Made by a program: the position numbers and the translations under genes. From Candidatus Borkfalkia avistercoris (GTDB taxonomy: Bacteria; Bacillota; Clostridia; Christensenellales; Borkfalkiaceae), in contig DXCL01000012.1 of assembly GCA_019115995.1 (NCBI GenBank), positions 1-45,260 of the forward strand: 45,260 bases of DNA, in the 5' to 3' direction. Positions 1-7,738 of the stretch are shown here, piece by piece. The first letter of the stretch is position 1, and each line of letters opens with the position of its first letter. The notes below the pieces were generated by a model. It was not told the origin of the DNA. It searched no databases and was given only the letters and a program-made list of their open reading frames with translations.

Positions 1-32
1 GCGGCTTGCCGAAAAAGAGTGAATGCGAAAAT

Positions 33-41
33 TGCTATAAT
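33..41 (+). promoter_or_regulatory. Extended -10 promoter element before fabF
   Basis: The sequence TGCTATAAT is a perfect extended -10 element (TG-N-TATAAT). No good -35 box lies 17 bases upstream, which an extended -10 can tolerate. Transcription would start near base 48 and run through the hairpin-rich leader into fabF. The true start of the operon could also lie outside the window. Confidence 0.5.
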
Positions 42-44
42 AGG

Positions 45-285
45 AAAGCCCTTAAATTAAGGCTTCCAAAAATCGCAACGCGCGTAGCGGTGTGAGATTT
101 TTGGAAATAAGGAGCGGCAAATATATAGGAGCAAAGCATTTGCAAGTATTGTAAATGCTTGCATAATATATTTTGCCGCGACGCCGCAGAGAGAAAAATA
201 TTGCAGAGCCGACTTATACGTCGGCGAACAATGGTTGTCTCTCAAATCACGGCGTTTCGCAGTGCCTTTGCACGAGAAACGCGTG
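45..285 (+). other. Multi-hairpin leader upstream of fabF
   Basis: This stretch has no convincing gene but holds five inverted repeats in series. They are an imperfect repeat at 45-64, a perfect 11-base repeat at 64-74/96-106, a long imperfect stem at 115-178 with an inner stem at 131-141/153-162, a 6-base stem at 208-213/220-225, and a 7-base stem at 252-258/276-282 with an inner 4-base stem at 262-265/270-273. It lies between a promoter-like element and the fabF ribosome binding site. It may be a structured 5' leader, a processed RNA or an old mobile repeat. I do not recognise a known riboswitch. Confidence 0.5.
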
Positions 286-306
286 AACAGAGCGAGGAGG
301 TTTTTT

Positions 307-1539
307 ATGACAAAAAGAGTCGTGGTCACGGGGCTCGGGGCGGTAACCCCCTTGGGCAACGATGTAAAGACCACTTGGGAGAATATGAAAAAAGGCGTCA
401 ACGGCATCGACGAGGTGACCAAATTTGACGCAACGGAATATAAATGCCGCCTCGCGGGCGAAGTGCGCGGGTTTGACCCCACGCTGTACATGCCCAAGGG
501 CGACGTGCGCAAGACCGACCTGTATACCCAGTATGCGGTGGCGGCTGCTGCGCAGGCGTATGAGGATTCCGGCATGACGGCGGAAGGCGTTTCGCCCGAT
601 CGGTTCGGCGTCTATATCGGTTCGGGCATCGGCGGCATCAATACGCTCATAAACGACCATACGAAATTTATCGAAAAGGGCCCCGGAAGGGTGTCGCCCT
701 ATTTCGTGCCGATGATGATCTCAAACATCGCGTCAGGCACGGTAGCGATCAGATATAACGCGCAGGGGCCGAACATAGGCATCGTAACCGCCTGCGCGAC
801 TTCTACCAACAGCATCGGCGAAGCGTACCGCGCCATCAAGCACGGCTATGCCGACGTCATGCTCGCCGGCGGCAGCGAGGCTGCCATCGTACCCATGTGC
901 TTTGCGGGCTTTATCAGCTGCCAGGCGCTTTCTCAGGCGGAAGACAAAGACCGTGCCTCCATTCCCTTCGATAAGGAGCGCGGGGGCTTTATCATGGGCG
1001 AAGGCGGCGCCGTCGTCATGCTCGAAGAATATGAGCATGCCAAGGCGCGCGGCGCGAAGATCTATGCGGAAGTGGTCGGTTACGGCTGCACCAACGACGC
1101 CTATCATATGACCGCGCCCAATCCCGAGGCGATCGCGTCCGCGCGCGCCATCGAGCTTGCGGCAAAGGAAGGCGGCGTTTCGGCGGATAAGCATTTGTAT
1201 ATCAACGCGCACGGCACGGGCACGCCCTTGAACGACAAGACGGAAACGGCGGCGATCAAGCGGGCGTTCGGGCAGGACGCTTACAATCTGCACGTGTCCT
1301 CCACCAAGTCGATGACGGGCCACATGCTGGGCGCGGCGGGCGGCGTCGAGGCGATCGCTTCAATTTTGGCGCTCGACGAGGGAGTGATCCCGCCTACCAT
1401 CAACTACAAAGTCAAAGACGAGGAATGCGACCTCGATATAACGCCCAACGAAGCGGTCAGAGAGCAGCTGCTTTTCGCCATGTCCACGTCGCTCGGGTTT
1501 GGTGGGCACAACGGCTGCCTCGCCTTCAAAAAAATCTGA
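307..1539 (+). CDS. fabF: Beta-ketoacyl-ACP synthase II (FabF)
   Basis: This is the elongating condensing enzyme of type II fatty-acid synthesis: it joins malonyl-ACP to a growing acyl-ACP in the cytoplasm. The product is 410 residues, the usual FabF length. The catalytic triad is visible: Cys163 in TACATST, His302 in NAHGTGTP and His339 in SMTGHMLG, with Lys334 just before it. An in-frame ATG exists at 235, but the start at 307 is preferred because it follows a GAGGAGG ribosome binding site and gives the canonical N-terminus MTKRVVVTGLG. The gene heads a fab-acc cluster. A terminator-like hairpin follows it before accB. Confidence 0.97.
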   Translation: MTKRVVVTGLGAVTPLGNDVKTTWENMKKGVNGIDEVTKFDATEYKCRLAGEVRGFDPTLYMPKGDVRKTDLYTQYAVAAAAQAYEDSGMTAEGVSPDRFGVYIGSGIGGINTLINDHTKFIEKGPGRVSPYFVPMMISNIASGTVAIRYNAQGPNIGIVTACATSTNSIGEAYRAIKHGYADVMLAGGSEAAIVPMCFAGFISCQALSQAEDKDRASIPFDKERGGFIMGEGGAVVMLEEYEHAKARGAKIYAEVVGYGCTNDAYHMTAPNPEAIASARAIELAAKEGGVSADKHLYINAHGTGTPLNDKTETAAIKRAFGQDAYNLHVSSTKSMTGHMLGAAGGVEAIASILALDEGVIPPTINYKVKDEECDLDITPNEAVREQLLFAMSTSLGFGGHNGCLAFKKI

Positions 1540-1547
1540 CGGAAGAG

Positions 1548-1585
1548 TATGCGTTTCTTTTTCATGAAGCAAACGCATATTTTTT
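1548..1585 (+). terminator. Terminator-like hairpin between fabF and accB
   Basis: A 9-base stem (1548-1556 with 1571-1579), extended inward by CTT/AAG, is followed by a run of six T at 1580-1585. It sits 9 bases after the fabF stop and ends 26 bases before the accB start. This fits partial termination that sets different fabF and acc transcript levels. The stem is only moderately GC-rich. Confidence 0.55.
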
Positions 1586-1611
1586 CATGCAGAAAGGAAA
1601 GGAGTTCATAA

Positions 1612-2067
1612 ATGGATAAGAAAAAACTGACGGAGATCATAGAAATATTCAAGGAGAGCGGGCTCGGCAAAATGGAGATCAGCGAGACCGCCGCAGACAA
1701 AACGTTTACTCTCAAATTGGAGAGGAACGCAGAAGTCGTTGCGGCGCTGCCCGTGCCTGCGGCGGTATCCGCGCCCGCAAAAGAGGCGGCAGTGCCCGCG
1801 CCCGCACCCGAAGACATCAAGGATTACAATAAATACCGCGATATTCGTTCGCCCATGGTAGGCATCTTTTACGCCGCACCCGCGCCCGACGCGGAGCCCT
1901 TCGTCAAGGTGGGTAAAAAGGTGAAAAAGGGGGATACCCTCTGCATCATAGAGGCGATGAAGCTGATGAACGACGTCGTCGCGGAAGAGGACGGCGAGAT
2001 CGTGGAGATCTGTGCGGAAAACGGTTCGCTCGTCGAGTTCGGGCAGGTACTTTTTAAGATATTTTAA
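1612..2067 (+). CDS. accB: Biotin carboxyl carrier protein of acetyl-CoA carboxylase
   Basis: This 151-residue protein carries the biotin that shuttles carboxyl groups between AccC and AccA/AccD. The biotinylation motif EAMKLMND places the modified lysine at residue 117, in a C-terminal biotinyl domain (about 77-151). An Ala/Pro-rich flexible linker spans about 45-67 and a short N-terminal domain precedes it, the normal architecture. The start follows AAAGGAG. accC begins 14 bases after the stop. In many Bacillota fabZ lies between accB and accC, but here it is absent. Confidence 0.97.
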   Translation: MDKKKLTEIIEIFKESGLGKMEISETAADKTFTLKLERNAEVVAALPVPAAVSAPAKEAAVPAPAPEDIKDYNKYRDIRSPMVGIFYAAPAPDAEPFVKVGKKVKKGDTLCIIEAMKLMNDVVAEEDGEIVEICAENGSLVEFGQVLFKIF

Positions 2068-2081
2068 GAGGCAGAGGGGAG

Positions 2082-3428
2082 ATGTTCAGTAAAATTCTGA
2101 TCGCAAACCGCGGCGAGATCGCCGTGCGCATCATACGCGCCTGCAACGAAATGGGCATTCACACCGTGGCGGTGTATTCCGAGGCAGACGCGGAGGCTCT
2201 GCACGTCAGCCTTGCCGACGAGAGCTATTGCATAGGCCCCGCCCTTTTGAAGGACAGCTATCTCAACATGACGGCGCTCATCGACGTCGCCATTGCCACG
2301 GGTTGCCAGGCGATCCATCCGGGCTACGGGCTTTTGAGCGAAAACCCGCGCTTTGCGGAGCTGTGCGAAAAGTGCGGCATCAAATTTATCGGGCCGCATT
2401 GGTCGGTCATCGCAAAAATGGGGGATAAAGACGAAGCGCGCCGCACCATGAAGGCGGCGGGCGTTCCCGTCGTGCCCGGCCTTGACGAGATCACAGACGT
2501 CGCCGAAGCGAAAAAGTTTGCCTCCGAGATCGGTTATCCCGTCATCGTAAAGGCGAGCGCGGGCGGCGGCGGCAAGGGCATCCGCATCGTCTGGAAGGAG
2601 GAGGACTTCGAAAACGCCGTGCGCACCGCGTCGGCAGAGGCGGAGAGCGCCTTCGGCAACGGCAAATGCTATCTGGAAAAGTATCTTACCGACGTAAAGC
2701 ACGTGGAAATGCAGATCATCGCCGACGAGCAGGGCAGCGTGGTCTGCCTGGGCGAGAGAGACTGTTCCATGCAGCGGCGCAATCAGAAACTGATCGAAGA
2801 GAGCCCCTGCGTTACGTTGAAGCCGGAAGTGCGCAAGCAGATGATGGAGGCGGCGGTTCTTGCCGCAAAAACGGTCAATTATACCAACCTCGGCACGATA
2901 GAGTTTCTCCTTGCCAAAGACGACAAATTTTATTTTATGGAGATGAACACCCGTTTGCAGGTCGAGCACCCCGTAACCGAATACGTTACGGGCATCGACG
3001 TCGTAAAATGGCAGATCCGCATTGCGGCGGGCATAGAATTCATCTACAAGCAGGAGGACATACGCCTGCGCGGGTGCGCCATCGAGTGCCGCATCAATTC
3101 GGAGGACGCGCGCAGTAATTTCCGCCCCAGCTGCGGCAGGATCTCTCTTTTGCATATTCCCGGCGGGCCTTGGGTACGCTTCGATACGGCGATCTATCAG
3201 GATTATATGATCCCGCCCTACTACGACAGCATGATCGGCAAACTGATCGTGTACGCGCGGGACAGGACGGAGGCGATACGCAAAATGCAGGCAGCGCTTG
3301 CGGAGCTGGTCATCGAGGGCGTACAGACGAACGCGGAGCTTTCCAGCGACATTCTCGCCCAGCCCGAGTTCAAAGACGGCAGTTATTGCACCAATTTTCT
3401 CGACAAATTTTTGAAAGATTACAAATGA
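2082..3428 (+). CDS. accC: Biotin carboxylase subunit of acetyl-CoA carboxylase
   Basis: AccC is the ATP-grasp enzyme that carboxylates the biotin of AccB with bicarbonate. The product is 448 residues, the family length. Visible features are the N-terminal ILIANRGEIAVRI motif, the ATP-binding glycine loop at about 158-167 (KASAGGGGKG), metal-binding Glu274 and Glu287 with Asn289, and the catalytic strip RLQVEHPVTE at 291-300. The ATG follows a GAGGGGAG ribosome binding site and is 14 bases from accB, so the two are surely cotranscribed. A 71-base gap leads to accD. Confidence 0.97.
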   Translation: MFSKILIANRGEIAVRIIRACNEMGIHTVAVYSEADAEALHVSLADESYCIGPALLKDSYLNMTALIDVAIATGCQAIHPGYGLLSENPRFAELCEKCGIKFIGPHWSVIAKMGDKDEARRTMKAAGVPVVPGLDEITDVAEAKKFASEIGYPVIVKASAGGGGKGIRIVWKEEDFENAVRTASAEAESAFGNGKCYLEKYLTDVKHVEMQIIADEQGSVVCLGERDCSMQRRNQKLIEESPCVTLKPEVRKQMMEAAVLAAKTVNYTNLGTIEFLLAKDDKFYFMEMNTRLQVEHPVTEYVTGIDVVKWQIRIAAGIEFIYKQEDIRLRGCAIECRINSEDARSNFRPSCGRISLLHIPGGPWVRFDTAIYQDYMIPPYYDSMIGKLIVYARDRTEAIRKMQAALAELVIEGVQTNAELSSDILAQPEFKDGSYCTNFLDKFLKDYK

Positions 3429-3499
3429 TCGGCATATAGATAAAATGCGCCCGCTTGTTTGCGGCGCAAGACAGGTCATTCGACAGGGGTGATACGGAG

Positions 3500-4390
3500 T
3501 TGAAATTCGATTTTAAAAAATTCTTTTTCAGGAAGCCGAAAAATGAGCTGGAAGGCTCTGAAAACGAGCAGCCCGCAAAGGAGGAGCCGAAAAGCAGCGA
3601 CGCGGCGATCCCCGAAAAGCTCGCGGAAAAATGCGAGGGGTGCGGGCAGATCGTCCTTGCAGACGAGTTCAAGGCAAATTACGGCGTTTGCCCCAAGTGC
3701 GGGCATTATCGCAAGATAGACGCGCGTGCGCGCATAGAAATGTGCCTCGACGAATTTGAAGAATTGTTTTCGGAGGAGGAATCGGGCAATATCCTCGATT
3801 TCCCCGGCTATACCGAAAAACTGGAACAGCTACGCGCCAAAACGGGCGAAAAGGACGGCGCCGTGTGCGGCGTAGGCATGCTCGGCGGCGTAAAAACGGC
3901 GGTGTTTTCCATGGACTACCGCTTTACGATGGGCAGCATGGGGCATACCGTCGGAGAAAAGATCACAAAAATCTTTGAATACGCTACGGAAAACCGCTTG
4001 CCCGTCGTAGGCTTCGTTCTCAGCGGCGGCGCGCGCATGCAGGAGGGCATCATTTCCCTCATGCAGATGGCAAAGACCTCCGCCGCGGTCGCAAAACACG
4101 GCGAGGCGGGGCTTTTGTACATCTCCGTGCTCACCGACCCGACAACGGGCGGCGTTTCCGCGTCTTTCGCGTTCGAGGCGGATATCATCATGGCGGAAAA
4201 GGGCGCGCTCATCGGGTTTGCCGGGCCGCGCGTCATCGAGCAGACCATACGCCAAAAACTGCCCGAAGGGTTCCAAAGGGCGGAATTCATCGAGCAGAAA
4301 GGCTTTGCGGATCTCATCGTCGAGCGCAGAGAAATGAAGGAAAAGCTCGCCGCGCTCCTGAAGCTGCATTGCGGGGAGGTGATCGCATGA
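3500..4390 (+). CDS. accD: Acetyl-CoA carboxylase carboxyltransferase subunit beta
   Basis: AccD is one half of the carboxyltransferase that moves CO2 from biotin to acetyl-CoA to give malonyl-CoA. The protein has an N-terminal four-cysteine zinc ribbon (Cys45, Cys48, Cys64, Cys67) and a crotonase-like domain with SGGARMQEG and TTGGVSASFA motifs. I place the start at TTG 3500: it gives an N-terminus rich in Phe and Lys like known AccD proteins and follows GGGGTG by 8 bases. An in-frame TTG at 3455 would add 15 unrelated residues. The length is 296 residues. The stop overlaps the accA start (ATGA). Confidence 0.95.
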   Translation: MKFDFKKFFFRKPKNELEGSENEQPAKEEPKSSDAAIPEKLAEKCEGCGQIVLADEFKANYGVCPKCGHYRKIDARARIEMCLDEFEELFSEEESGNILDFPGYTEKLEQLRAKTGEKDGAVCGVGMLGGVKTAVFSMDYRFTMGSMGHTVGEKITKIFEYATENRLPVVGFVLSGGARMQEGIISLMQMAKTSAAVAKHGEAGLLYISVLTDPTTGGVSASFAFEADIIMAEKGALIGFAGPRVIEQTIRQKLPEGFQRAEFIEQKGFADLIVERREMKEKLAALLKLHCGEVIA

Positions 4391-5151
4391 GCGCATACGA
4401 GATCGTTCTCAAAAGCCGGGAAAAGGGCAGGCCCACCGCGGTAAAATATATATCCAATATCGTGGAAGGATTCATCGAGCTGCACGGAGACAGGCGCTTT
4501 GCGGACGATCGGGCGATCGTTGCGGGCGTGGGGTATATCGAAGGCATGCCCGTTACCGTGATCGGCATCGAAAAGGGCGACGACACCAACGATAAAATTG
4601 CGCACAATTTCGGCTGCGCGCACCCGGAAGGATATCGCAAGGCGGTGCGCCTGATGAAGGAGGCGGAAAAATTCCGCCGGCCCGTGCTGTGCTTTGTCGA
4701 CACTTCTGGCGCATATTGCGGCATCGGCGCGGAGGAGCGCGGTCAGAGCGAGGCGATCGCCATGAGCATTCTCGATATGATCCGCCTCAAAACGCCCACC
4801 CTTTCGGTCATCATAGGCGAGGGCGGCTCGGGCGGCGCGCTCGGCCTTTGCGCGGCAGACGAGGTGTGGATCACGGAAACCTCCACTTATTCGGTCATTT
4901 CTCCCGAGGGCTGCGCTTCGATCTTGTGGAAAGACAGTTCGCGCGTGGCGGAGGCGTCGGAATGCCTTAAAATGACGGCAGACGATCTCATCGCGCTCGG
5001 TGCGGTGGAACGCGTGATCCCCGAAGATGGATTTTCGGAAGGATTTTATCGGAAGTTAAAGGCCGATGTTGCCGAAACGTTCAGAAAACTGAAAAAAATA
5101 CCGGCGGATACGCTGGTAGAAAACAGATACCGCCGCTTCCGCAAGTTTTAA
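4387..5151 (+). CDS. accA: Acetyl-CoA carboxylase carboxyltransferase subunit alpha
   Basis: AccA pairs with AccD to form the carboxyltransferase. The crotonase-like fold is recognisable from GEGGSGGALGL (144-154) and SPEGCASILWKD (172-183). At 254 residues it is shorter than the roughly 320-residue E. coli protein; the missing part is the N-terminal helical extension, a form I recall from other Clostridia. The ATG at 4387 overlaps the accD stop by four bases and follows GGGGAGGTGATC inside accD, implying translational coupling and matched subunit synthesis. Confidence 0.95.
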   Translation: MSAYEIVLKSREKGRPTAVKYISNIVEGFIELHGDRRFADDRAIVAGVGYIEGMPVTVIGIEKGDDTNDKIAHNFGCAHPEGYRKAVRLMKEAEKFRRPVLCFVDTSGAYCGIGAEERGQSEAIAMSILDMIRLKTPTLSVIIGEGGSGGALGLCAADEVWITETSTYSVISPEGCASILWKDSSRVAEASECLKMTADDLIALGAVERVIPEDGFSEGFYRKLKADVAETFRKLKKIPADTLVENRYRRFRKF

Positions 5152-5210
5152 GCGGCGGCCGCAAGAAGCGCAAAGGCGTGTTCTGCGGGGAAAAACAAGG
5201 AGGAGAGAAG

Positions 5211-6026
5211 ATGATCGCGATCGTAACGGATTCTTCCGTCGGGTATTCTACGGCGGAGATCGCAGACAGGGGTATCGTCAGTGTGGTGCCGCTCAATTAC
5301 AACGTAGGCGGCAATAATTTTGAGGAAAAGGCGTCGGACAAGAACGGGGCGTTCATGCCCGCGATCGAGAGCGCGCCCTGCAAAACGGCGCAGCCTGCGC
5401 TCGCAAGCTTTATACAAACGTTTTCTTCGCTCGTCGCGAAGGGGTGCGACGTCATCTGCATCGTGCTCAGTTCCTCCCTTTCAGGGACGTATTCCTCCGC
5501 AAAATTTGCGGCGGGGCAGGTCGGCGGCAATATCAGGGTCATAGATTCCCGCACCATCGGCGCGGGCATGCACCTTTTGGTAGACGAAGCGGTCAATCTC
5601 GTCAAGGCGGGCGTCTCCTTCGAGCGCGCCGTGGAGATGCTGGAAGAGCTGAAAAATAAGATCGGCATCGTCTTTACGGTGGAAACGCTGGATAATCTCA
5701 TTGCGGGCGGCAGGCTGAATACGACCAAGGCGAAAACCAGCCTGAACAACCGCCCCGTGTTCGACTTGAAGGCGAAGATCATCTTTAAGAGCAACGCGCG
5801 CGGCGCGCGCGAACGGTTGGAGGAGATGCTCGCGGAGATACCCGAAAACACCCGCCGCATCATCGTCTGCCGTTGCGGGGAGAACACAGACGTATCCGCG
5901 CTTACGGCGCTTTTGCGCTCGCGCTATCCGAGCGTGTACATTCACCAGCGCGTGCTGGGGCCCGTGCTCAGCATTCACGTGGGAGAGGGGGCGTTCGGCG
6001 TCGCGTATGTCGTCAAAAATCAGTAA
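5211..6026 (+). CDS. DegV family fatty-acid-binding protein
   Basis: DegV/FakB proteins bind a fatty acid and present it to the kinase FakA, so that exogenous or recycled fatty acids enter phospholipid synthesis. The product is 271 residues, typical for the family, with TDSS at 6-9, the SSSLSGTY lipid-binding segment at 87-94 and DSRT at 112-115. The ATG at 5211 follows AAGGAGGAGA. The gene lies 59 bases after accA in the same direction and ends in a strong hairpin, so it closes the fatty-acid operon. No fakA gene is in the window. Which lipid it binds cannot be told from sequence. Confidence 0.92.
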   Translation: MIAIVTDSSVGYSTAEIADRGIVSVVPLNYNVGGNNFEEKASDKNGAFMPAIESAPCKTAQPALASFIQTFSSLVAKGCDVICIVLSSSLSGTYSSAKFAAGQVGGNIRVIDSRTIGAGMHLLVDEAVNLVKAGVSFERAVEMLEELKNKIGIVFTVETLDNLIAGGRLNTTKAKTSLNNRPVFDLKAKIIFKSNARGARERLEEMLAEIPENTRRIIVCRCGENTDVSALTALLRSRYPSVYIHQRVLGPVLSIHVGEGAFGVAYVVKNQ

Positions 6027-6040
6027 AACGGATAAATAAG

Positions 6041-6078
6041 AGCGCCCCCGCGCAGAGTTTCTGCGCGGGGGCGCTTTG
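6041..6078 (+). terminator. Terminator after degV
   Basis: A perfect 16-base GC-rich inverted repeat (6041-6056 with 6060-6075, loop GTT) is followed by a short T run. It closes the fab-acc-degV operon. It also lies just past the end of the minus-strand gene at 6115-6291, so it may serve both, although the T tract is short. Confidence 0.85.
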
Positions 6079-6114
6079 CATATTCGTGCGGCTTTATCGC
6101 CGCAAAACAAAGTT

Positions 6115-6291
6115 TTATACGAAACGGTTTGTCTTTTCGTCGTAAAAATATCCGATCTTCGCGAGCTTATCGCGCACGGCCTCTTCGTTTTCGTTCAGAT
6201 CTTCGCACAGCGCGGAAAGGGAGGGATAGAGATCTCGCAGCTTCATATTTACAAAGCTCAAAAGCATAAAAGGGTCTTGCGGCAGTGTCAT
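6115..6291 (-). CDS. DUF4250 family small protein
   Basis: A 58-residue protein begins MTLPQDPFMLLSFVNMKLRD and ends IGYFYDEKTNRFV. The LPQDP-MLLS-VN-KLRD-YPSL-LCEDL-IGY pattern matches DUF4250, small proteins common in Clostridia with no known function. A GAGG ribosome binding site precedes the ATG and a near-consensus promoter lies 21-49 bases upstream. It is transcribed divergently from the ion permease gene at 6428 and convergently with degV. Its size and regularity suggest a soluble helical protein. The family call rests on my recollection of its consensus. Confidence 0.85.
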   Translation of the reverse strand: MTLPQDPFMLLSFVNMKLRDLYPSLSALCEDLNENEEAVRDKLAKIGYFYDEKTNRFV

Positions 6292-6311
6292 GGGCGCCTC
6301 TTTTTTATTTT

Positions 6312-6340
6312 ATTATAGCACGCCTTTCGCAAAAGGGCAA
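6312..6340 (-). promoter_or_regulatory. Promoter for the DUF4250 gene
   Basis: On the minus strand TTGCCC (6340-6335) is followed after exactly 17 bases by TATAAT (6317-6312), with a TG extension just before the -10. It drives the small gene starting at 6291. One arm of a 9-base inverted repeat (6325-6333) lies in the spacer. Confidence 0.8.
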
Positions 6341-6353
6341 ACACTTTGCGAAA
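6325..6353. promoter_or_regulatory. Inverted repeat, candidate operator in divergent promoter region
   Basis: TTTCGCAAA (6325-6333) and its exact complement TTTGCGAAA (6345-6353) are separated by 11 bases, so the arm centres are about two helical turns apart. One arm is inside the promoter of the DUF4250 gene; the other is 17 bases upstream of the -35 box of the permease gene. This placement suits a dimeric repressor acting on one or both genes. No regulator gene is adjacent. Confidence 0.4.
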
Positions 6354-6369
6354 AACGCGGCTTTTTTCA

Positions 6370-6397
6370 TTGACGGACGCGCGAAGATGAGTATAAT
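6370..6397 (+). promoter_or_regulatory. Promoter for the permease gene
   Basis: TTGACG at 6370-6375 and a perfect TATAAT at 6392-6397 are separated by 16 bases. Transcription would start near 6404, giving a short leader before the ATG at 6428. Confidence 0.75.
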
Positions 6398-6427
6398 AAA
6401 GATGTTTGATTTTAAGAGGTGAAGACT

Positions 6428-7696
6428 ATGGAAAAAAGAAACTCCGTGCCTTCCGCGCCGGATCCGCAAGCGCCGTCGTGCGGGCGTACGGCGGAAAGCG
6501 CGGAAGGCGTTGAAAGCGCCGCGGAGAACGGGAGCTGCGCGGCGGAAACGGGCGTGCTGCTTTCGAAAAAGCGGAAATTTGCGCTTGCTGCCGCACATTT
6601 TTTCAAGAGCAGCGTCGTTCTCATCGTCGCGCTGGCGGCGGCGGGCGTCACCTGTATTTTTGTGCCCGTCGACAGCGAATACCTCGGCTATTTCGACTTG
6701 CAGACGCTCACCTGCCTTTTCTGTACGCTCGCCGTGGTGGCGGCGTTCAAAAACATACGCTTTTTTGTGTGGCTTGCCGACATCATCGTGCGCCGATTCA
6801 AAAATATGCGCAACATCGTGCTCGCGCTCGTGTTCGTCACCTATTTCGGGTCTATGGTCATGGCAAACGACATGGCGCTCATCACTTTTTTGCCGCTCGG
6901 ATATTTCGTGCTCGATTCCTGCGGCAATAAAAAGCTCACGGCTCTCACCTTTATCATGCAGAACATCGCCGCAAATCTGGGCGGCATGCTCACACCGTTC
7001 GGCAATCCGCAGAATTTATACCTCTATTCCTACTACAATATCGGGGCGGGGGAGTTTTTTAAGATCATGGCGCTGCCCTTTGCGGTCGCTTTCCTGCTCA
7101 TACTCGGCGTGTGCCTCTTCGTAAAGCCGGAAGGGGCGGAGGTGCTCTCCGCGCCCAAAAAGGCGCCTCCCGTCTGGCGCGTTGCGGTCTATTCGGCGCT
7201 CTTTGTGCTTTCCGTGCTCATCGTGTTCCGCGTATTTCCTTATTATTGGGGGCTCCTGGCGGTCGCGTCGGCGCTTTTGCTCCTCGATTTCCGCGCCGTT
7301 TTGCGCGTGGATTACGGCCTGCTGCTCACCTTTTGCGCCTTTTTCGTGTTTTCGGGGAATATGGCGCGCATACCCGCGGTAGAAAAATTTTTGGGCTGGC
7401 TCGTATCGCTCGATCCGCTCGCCTTTGGCGTTCTGTCCTGCCAGGTCATTTCCAACGTGCCCTCGGCGGTGCTCCTTTCAAAATTCACTGCCGATTACGC
7501 GAACCTGCTCGTGGCTGTCAACATAGGCGGGCTGGGTACGCCCATCGCCTCTCTTGCGAGCCTCATCACGCTCAATACATACCGACGCGTTCGCCCCGGC
7601 GAAACGAAAAAATATATTCTGAAATTTCTGCTCATAAACTTTTCCTTCCTCGCCGTTCTCATCGGCGTCGGCTATCTGAACGCGCTCATCGTATAA
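6428..7696 (+). CDS. ArsB/CitMHS-type ion permease (SLC13-like)
   Basis: A 422-residue polytopic membrane protein of the ion-transporter superfamily that includes citrate, arsenite and Na+/H+ carriers. After a soluble, low-complexity N-terminus of about 45 residues come many hydrophobic segments. Typical motifs are MANDMALITFLPLG and MLTPFGNPQNLYLYS, which form the re-entrant substrate region in this superfamily, and a second half-site NVPSAVLLS. The substrate cannot be deduced. ATG 6428 is chosen because AAGAGGTG lies the right distance upstream; an in-frame GTG at 6419 overlaps that site. The gene stands alone, divergent from the DUF4250 gene and closed by a bidirectional terminator. Confidence 0.85.
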   Translation: MEKRNSVPSAPDPQAPSCGRTAESAEGVESAAENGSCAAETGVLLSKKRKFALAAAHFFKSSVVLIVALAAAGVTCIFVPVDSEYLGYFDLQTLTCLFCTLAVVAAFKNIRFFVWLADIIVRRFKNMRNIVLALVFVTYFGSMVMANDMALITFLPLGYFVLDSCGNKKLTALTFIMQNIAANLGGMLTPFGNPQNLYLYSYYNIGAGEFFKIMALPFAVAFLLILGVCLFVKPEGAEVLSAPKKAPPVWRVAVYSALFVLSVLIVFRVFPYYWGLLAVASALLLLDFRAVLRVDYGLLLTFCAFFVFSGNMARIPAVEKFLGWLVSLDPLAFGVLSCQVISNVPSAVLLSKFTADYANLLVAVNIGGLGTPIASLASLITLNTYRRVRPGETKKYILKFLLINFSFLAVLIGVGYLNALIV

Positions 7697-7698
7697 AC

Positions 7699-7731
7699 AA
7701 AGGCGCCGCAAAAATTGCGGCGCCTTTTTGT
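7699..7731. terminator. Bidirectional terminator between convergent genes
   Basis: A perfect 13-base stem (7699-7711 with 7715-7727) is flanked by T-rich sequence on both strands. It terminates the permease gene on the plus strand and the ABC permease gene on the minus strand. Confidence 0.85.
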
Positions 7732-7738
7732 GGTGCGA

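Noticed and set aside
2064-3479. Open frame of 471 codons on the minus strand across accC
   Set aside because: It is antisense to a gene with full biotin carboxylase motifs. Its translation is Arg/His/Ala/Asp-rich with no recognisable motif, an artefact of GC-rich codon use.
3455-3499. Earlier TTG start for accD
   Set aside because: It lacks a ribosome binding site and adds 15 residues not seen in AccD proteins. TTG 3500 has GGGGTG at the right distance.
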